DNA from: Mycolicibacterium senegalense
GTDB lineage: Bacteria > Actinomycetota > Actinomycetes > Mycobacteriales > Mycobacteriaceae
Reading direction: 5' to 3'
Assembly (NCBI RefSeq): GCF_019645875.1
Contig: NZ_CP081000.1
Location: forward strand, 248,001-312,000
DNA length: 64,000 bases
Positions within the stretch are counted from its first letter, which is position 1. Every line of letters begins with the position of its first letter. Positions 60,437 to 64,000 of the stretch are shown one piece after another. The translations under genes and the position numbers were made by a program. Below the pieces are notes generated by a model that did not search any database, had not been told where the DNA came from, and was given only the letters and a program-made list of their open reading frames with translations.

Positions 60437-61711
60437 TCACACTCCTGCGGTCTTGCGCTGGTAGTCCTCGATCCAGGACGCGGTTTCCTTGTGGAGGTGC
60501 CGCAGCAGGATCTCCTGGTCGCAGAGCAGGAACTCGTCGACCACCCGAGTCTCGATCGAGGTCTGCGTGGCTTCCAGGGTGTTGGCGTCCTGCAGGCCGT
60601 ACTCCTTGAACGACACCGCGGCCAGTTCCTGGGCCAGCCGCTCCCGCGGCGTGCGCGGCTGCGGAAAGTACAGCGTGCACTCGAAGGTGTGGGTGTTGAA
60701 CGAGGTCGGCCAGTAGTGATACGTCAGATACCAGCCCTGGCCCCAGAACAACATGACGAAGTTGGGGAACAACTGGAAGGAGTCCAGCCCCCACGGATCG
60801 CACTTGGCGGGGTTGAGGCCGGCCGGCATCTCGCCGAGATCCGGTTTGTCCCACGGGCCGAAAAGCCCGCTCTGGCAGATGTCTTCGATCGGCTTGCGCA
60901 TCTCGTCGGCCATCTCCCAGGCGCGCACCCCGGACGTGCTGACCAACCGGTGCGGTCCTTCGATCCGGTAGTGCGGTGCTTCGAATCCGGCCTCTGCGGC
61001 GGCCTTCGAGTAGGCGGTCGGGGATTGGTTCGCGTGCAGGATGGGCGCGTGATAGAACTCCTGGAAGGCATCCATATAGAGCTTCCAATTCGCCTTTACC
61101 TCAGAGCGATAGGTGAATCGCGAGGTCATCTTGTCGAACGGGTAGCCCTCCAGTCCCGTGATCATCGGGCCGAGGAATTCGCGGAGGGATTGTTCGGGCG
61201 CTTCGGCATGGCCGGCGAAGTTGACGAAGATGAACCCCTCCCATACCTCGCAGTGCACCGGCACCAGGCCGTAACGGCTCTTGTCGAGGTCGAAGAACTC
61301 CGACTCCTGCTGGACGAAGGTGAGCTCGCCGTCCAGGTCGTAACGCCAGGCGTGGTACTTGCAGGTGAACTGCCGGCATACGCCGCTGGTCTCCTCCAGA
61401 GGCATGTCGTCCCACACCAGCTTGTTGCCGCGGTGGCGGCAGACGTTGTGGAAGGCCTTGACCTCGCCGGACTTGCCGCGCACCAGGATGATGGAGGTGT
61501 TCGCGGCCTTCATCTCCCGGGTGAAGTAGCTGCCTTTGCGTGGAAGCTGTTCCACCCGGCCCACATTCAGCCAGGCACGCTTGAAGATCGCCTTGCGTTC
61601 CAGTTCGTAGATCTCCGGGCTGATCGAGTCTTCGTAGGACACCGGGCCGGTGCCCAATTCGGGATAGTGCTGAGTCCAGCTGCCTTCAGCCGGCTTGGGA
61701 AACCGAGCCAT
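60437..61711 (-). CDS. Rieske-type oxygenase alpha subunit (canonical)
   Basis: Ring-hydroxylating-oxygenase-type alpha subunit of 424 residues. The Rieske ligands are canonical: C91-R-H93 and C117-K-Y-H120, 2Fe-2S. The mononuclear iron site is NWKLYMDAFQEFYHAPILH, with two His four residues apart. The C-terminal catalytic domain ends WIEDYQRKTAGV, similar to the paralog at 55134. The substrate is unknown. The ATG at 61711 is preceded by GGAGCGGGC. It is first gene of a minus-strand unit with the small protein and the amidohydrolase. Its promoter region, with a MarR-type motif, is shared with the divergent aldehyde dehydrogenase. Confidence 0.93.
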   Translation of the reverse strand: MARFPKPAEGSWTQHYPELGTGPVSYEDSISPEIYELERKAIFKRAWLNVGRVEQLPRKGSYFTREMKAANTSIILVRGKSGEVKAFHNVCRHRGNKLVWDDMPLEETSGVCRQFTCKYHAWRYDLDGELTFVQQESEFFDLDKSRYGLVPVHCEVWEGFIFVNFAGHAEAPEQSLREFLGPMITGLEGYPFDKMTSRFTYRSEVKANWKLYMDAFQEFYHAPILHANQSPTAYSKAAAEAGFEAPHYRIEGPHRLVSTSGVRAWEMADEMRKPIEDICQSGLFGPWDKPDLGEMPAGLNPAKCDPWGLDSFQLFPNFVMLFWGQGWYLTYHYWPTSFNTHTFECTLYFPQPRTPRERLAQELAAVSFKEYGLQDANTLEATQTSIETRVVDEFLLCDQEILLRHLHKETASWIEDYQRKTAGV

Positions 61712-61810
61712 GCCCGCTCCTTAAGCGATGTGATGCGGCCGGCGGTGCTCACGATGGGCTGCGGCTGCCGGCCAGGGCTTCAAATCGACCGTAGACGCCG
61801 GTTCCGTCAA

Positions 61811-61826
61811 TGACAAGTAGTTGATA
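61811..61826. promoter_or_regulatory. MarR-type operator between Rieske 2 and aldehyde dehydrogenase
   Basis: TGACAAGTAGTTGATA, identical at 15 of 16 positions to the reverse complement of the site at 58264. On the minus strand it overlaps TTGTCA, which is followed after 17 bp by TACGGT, a candidate promoter for the Rieske 2 operon. Confidence 0.6.
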
Positions 61827-61857
61827 CTCTGGGCCGGACTGAGGCGGGAGGATCCGA

Positions 61858-63318
61858 ATGGATCAGCATCTTGGGGAGTTCCTCGGAGTCGAGGCGGACT
61901 GGTCATCGAGTGGTGACCCCGCCGAAACGATCGAGGTCATCTCACCCCACACCGAGCAGCCGATCGCTCGGGTGGTGGCGAGCCGGCCGGCCGATGTGGA
62001 CGCGGCCGTCGCGGCCGCCCGCGTGGCCATCGACCAGGGGCCGTGGCCACGGCTCGACCCGGCCGAGCGCATCGCGGCGATACGGCGTCTCGCCGAGCTC
62101 TACACCCAGCGACGCAGCGAGATGGCGCAATTGATCTCGGCCGAGATCGGCGCGCCGATCACTTTTGCCCAGCGGGCGCAGGTCGGGCTGCCCACGATGA
62201 TGATGTCGGCGTTCTGCGACCTCGCCGAGAACTACCCCTGGCATGAGGCCCGGGCCGGGTTCTTCGGCTCCGACGTGCGCATCAGCAAGAGCCCGGTCGG
62301 TGTCGTCGCAGCCGTCGTGCCGTGGAACATGCCGCAGTTCCTGATCGTGACGAAACTGGTGCCCGCACTGCTGGCCGGCTGTGCGGTGGTACTCAAACCG
62401 GCACCGGAATCACCATTGGACGCATTGCTTCTGGCGCAGATCCTCAAAGAGGCCGGGCTGCCCGACGGTGTCGTCTCCGTCGTACCGGGGGATGCCGCCG
62501 TGGGCGCGCACCTGGTGGGTCACCCGGGCGTCGACAAGGTCTCGTTCACCGGCTCCAGCGCTGCCGGCCGGGCCGTCGCCGCGGCCGCCGCGGCCAACCT
62601 GACCAAGGTGAGCCTGGAGCTCGGCGGCAAGTCGGCCGCGGTGATCCTCGACGACGCGGACCCGGAAACCGTTGCGGCCGGCGTCCGGTCGGCCAGCCTG
62701 TCCAACAGCGGGCAGATCTGCAATGCGCTGACCCGGATCCTGGTACCGGCTTCGCGTGAGCACGAGTTCGTCGACGCCCTGGCGGCCCGGATGACCGCAC
62801 TCAACGTCGGGGATCCCGCCGACCCGGCGACCGAGCTGGGGCCGCTGGTGTCGCGACGGCAGCAGCAGCGCGTTCGGGACTACATCGACCTCGGCCAGAA
62901 GGAAGGTGCCAGGCTGGTCTGTGGTGGCACCGACCTGCCGGACGGCGTCGAAGCCGGCTGGTACGTCCGGCCCACCCTGTTCGCCGGGGCCGACAATGCG
63001 ATGCGCATCGCCCGCGAGGAGATCTTCGGGCCGGTGCTCACCGTGATCGGCTATCGCGACGAGGACGAGGCCATCGCGATCGCCAACGACTCCGACTACG
63101 GGCTGGCCGGCTCGGTCTGGACGGCCGACACCGACCGCGGGATCAGCGTCGCCGAGCGTGTACAAACCGGAACTTTCGGGGTAAACCAGGGGTACACAAT
63201 GGATCCGTTCGCACCGTTCGGCGGCATCAAGGACAGCGGATATGGCCGGGAACTCGGCCGCGAAGGCCTTGAGGGCTATCTCGAGACCAAGTCCATAGCC
63301 GTCGCAACCGCACGTTGA
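61858..63318 (+). CDS. NAD(P)-dependent aldehyde dehydrogenase
   Basis: Classical ALDH of 486 residues: NAD-binding VPWNMPQFLIVTKLVPALLAGCAVVLKPAPESPLDA, FTGSSAAGRAVA, the general-base Glu in SLELGGKSA, and the catalytic Cys in NSGQICNALTR. It ends with the dimerisation segment FGGIKDSGYGRELGREGLEGYLETKSI. It oxidises an aldehyde intermediate to the acid, presumably in the same pathway as the Rieske genes, from which it is divergently transcribed. GGGAGGATCC before the ATG serves as ribosome site. Followed 10 bases later by an amidohydrolase. Confidence 0.93.
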   Translation: MDQHLGEFLGVEADWSSSGDPAETIEVISPHTEQPIARVVASRPADVDAAVAAARVAIDQGPWPRLDPAERIAAIRRLAELYTQRRSEMAQLISAEIGAPITFAQRAQVGLPTMMMSAFCDLAENYPWHEARAGFFGSDVRISKSPVGVVAAVVPWNMPQFLIVTKLVPALLAGCAVVLKPAPESPLDALLLAQILKEAGLPDGVVSVVPGDAAVGAHLVGHPGVDKVSFTGSSAAGRAVAAAAAANLTKVSLELGGKSAAVILDDADPETVAAGVRSASLSNSGQICNALTRILVPASREHEFVDALAARMTALNVGDPADPATELGPLVSRRQQQRVRDYIDLGQKEGARLVCGGTDLPDGVEAGWYVRPTLFAGADNAMRIAREEIFGPVLTVIGYRDEDEAIAIANDSDYGLAGSVWTADTDRGISVAERVQTGTFGVNQGYTMDPFAPFGGIKDSGYGRELGREGLEGYLETKSIAVATAR

Positions 63319-63328
63319 GGGGACGAGT

Positions 63329-64000
63329 ATGACCGTCACGGCATCGCCGAGGATTCCGGCCGAAGAGCGCATCGCCGTGCGATGCGTCGACTCCGATGTG
63401 CACCCGGTGCCGCGTCGCGGCGTGTTGGGGGAGTACATCCCGGAGCCATGGCGCAGCAGGTATTTCGGTACTCACGACGTGGGCGAGCTGATCTATTACG
63501 ACGCGCCCGACTATGCGCACGCCTACGCCATGCGCACCGACACGTTCCCTTCCGACGGCGAGTTCGCCGGCAGCGACCCGGATCTGGCCTTCCGGCAACT
63601 GATCATGGAGGCCGGTGCCGACATCGCGATCCTGGAACCCGCGGCGTACTCGGCGCACATCCCCGAGGCCAACCATGCGATGAACTGCGCGTTGAACGAC
63701 TGGCAGGCGAACCACTGGCTGGACAGTCACAACAACTGGCACGAGCGGTGGCGCGGGTCCATCTGCCTGGCCGTCGAAGCCCCGGAGCTCGGGGCTCAGG
63801 AGATCGAGCGGTGGGCCGGCCATCCGTACATGGCACAGATCCTGATCAAGGCGGAGCCGCGCCCGTCCTGGGGGGACCCGAAGTACGACCCGATCTGGGC
63901 CGCGGCCACCAAACACGACATCACCGTGAGCTGCCATCTGTCCCGTGGCGAATACGACGAGCTGCCGTTACCCCCGGTCGGCTTACCCAGCTACAACCAC
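63329..64000 (+). CDS. Amidohydrolase-2 family protein (partial, runs off the window)
   Basis: The open frame of 224 codons continues past the window end. It starts at the ATG at 63329 with GAGGGGA upstream. The N-terminal CVDSDVHPVPRRGVLGEYIPEPWRSRYF is the DxDxH-type start of amidohydrolase-2 (ACMSD/gamma-resorcylate decarboxylase-like) proteins, followed by ADIAILEPAAYSAHIPEANHAMNCALNDWQANHW. The next ligand His appears in DITVSCHLSRGE. These are metal-dependent hydrolases or decarboxylases often found in aromatic degradation. It directly follows the aldehyde dehydrogenase gene (10 bases), so it is probably part of the same pathway. C-terminal ligands lie outside the window. Confidence 0.85.
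   Translation, partial: MTVTASPRIPAEERIAVRCVDSDVHPVPRRGVLGEYIPEPWRSRYFGTHDVGELIYYDAPDYAHAYAMRTDTFPSDGEFAGSDPDLAFRQLIMEAGADIAILEPAAYSAHIPEANHAMNCALNDWQANHWLDSHNNWHERWRGSICLAVEAPELGAQEIERWAGHPYMAQILIKAEPRPSWGDPKYDPIWAAATKHDITVSCHLSRGEYDELPLPPVGLPSYNH

Overview
The window is high-GC, densely packed actinobacterial DNA, almost certainly from a fast-growing mycobacterium (Mycolicibacterium, M. smegmatis-like). Three things point there. The left 19.5 kb keeps the gene order of the M. tuberculosis Rv0202c-Rv0211 block (mmpL11, Rv0203-like haemophore, Rv0204c, Rv0205, mmpL3, Rv0207c, trmB, Rv0209, Rv0210, pck). Later genes match fadD4, Rv0216, lipW, lipC and Rv0221. The window also carries UdgX and the Rhodococcus/Mycobacterium microcompartment (RMM) locus. 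No tRNA, rRNA, CRISPR array or insertion sequence was seen.

Region 1 (1-19.5 kb) is cell-envelope lipid and haem traffic: mmpL11 and mmpL3, two small haemophore-type secreted proteins, a PrrAB-like two-component pair, a lipoprotein with an M23 peptidase domain, membrane proteins, trmB, a pair of GTPase-like proteins with unusual P-loops, and GTP-dependent PEP carboxykinase.

Region 2 (19.5-33.7 kb) holds an MmpL4/5-type transporter divergent from a TetR gene, with two operator-like sites between them. A tightly overlapping seven-gene plus-strand operon follows: fadD4, enoyl-CoA hydratase, Rv0216-like hotdog protein, a CoA-transferase that looks circularly permuted, amidohydrolase, MFS transporter and Orn/Lys/Arg-type decarboxylase. 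It ends against udgX, followed by a hydrolase and a small acidic protein.

Region 3 (33.7-43.6 kb) is the RMM (aminoacetone / 1-amino-2-propanol) microcompartment operon on the minus strand: aminotransferase or phospho-lyase, CoA-acylating aldehyde dehydrogenase with a C-terminal encapsulation-like helix, BMC-T, a linker protein, BMC-P, BMC-H, a second BMC-T, amino-alcohol kinase, SDR and a GntR regulator. A permease is divergent. Two junctions inside the operon hold tandem repeats (3 x 35 bp and 2 x 29 bp). Each unit is a tiny ORF chained to the next gene by ATGA or TGATG overlaps.

Region 4 (43.6-53.9 kb) is lipid and ester metabolism (lipW, a double-length acyl-CoA dehydrogenase, lipC, a WS/DGAT) with MerR and LysR regulators and small oxidoreductases.

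Region 5 (53.9-64 kb) is a catabolic cluster for an unidentified substrate. It has two Rieske oxygenase alpha subunits, each followed by a paralogous protein of about 110 residues, plus a flavin/2Fe-2S reductase, SDR, TauD-type dioxygenase, two amidohydrolases, an aldehyde dehydrogenase and a MarR regulator. A near-identical 16-bp motif lies upstream of both minus-strand Rieske transcription units. One Rieske protein lacks both canonical histidine ligands, and one amidohydrolase lacks the HxH metal motif.
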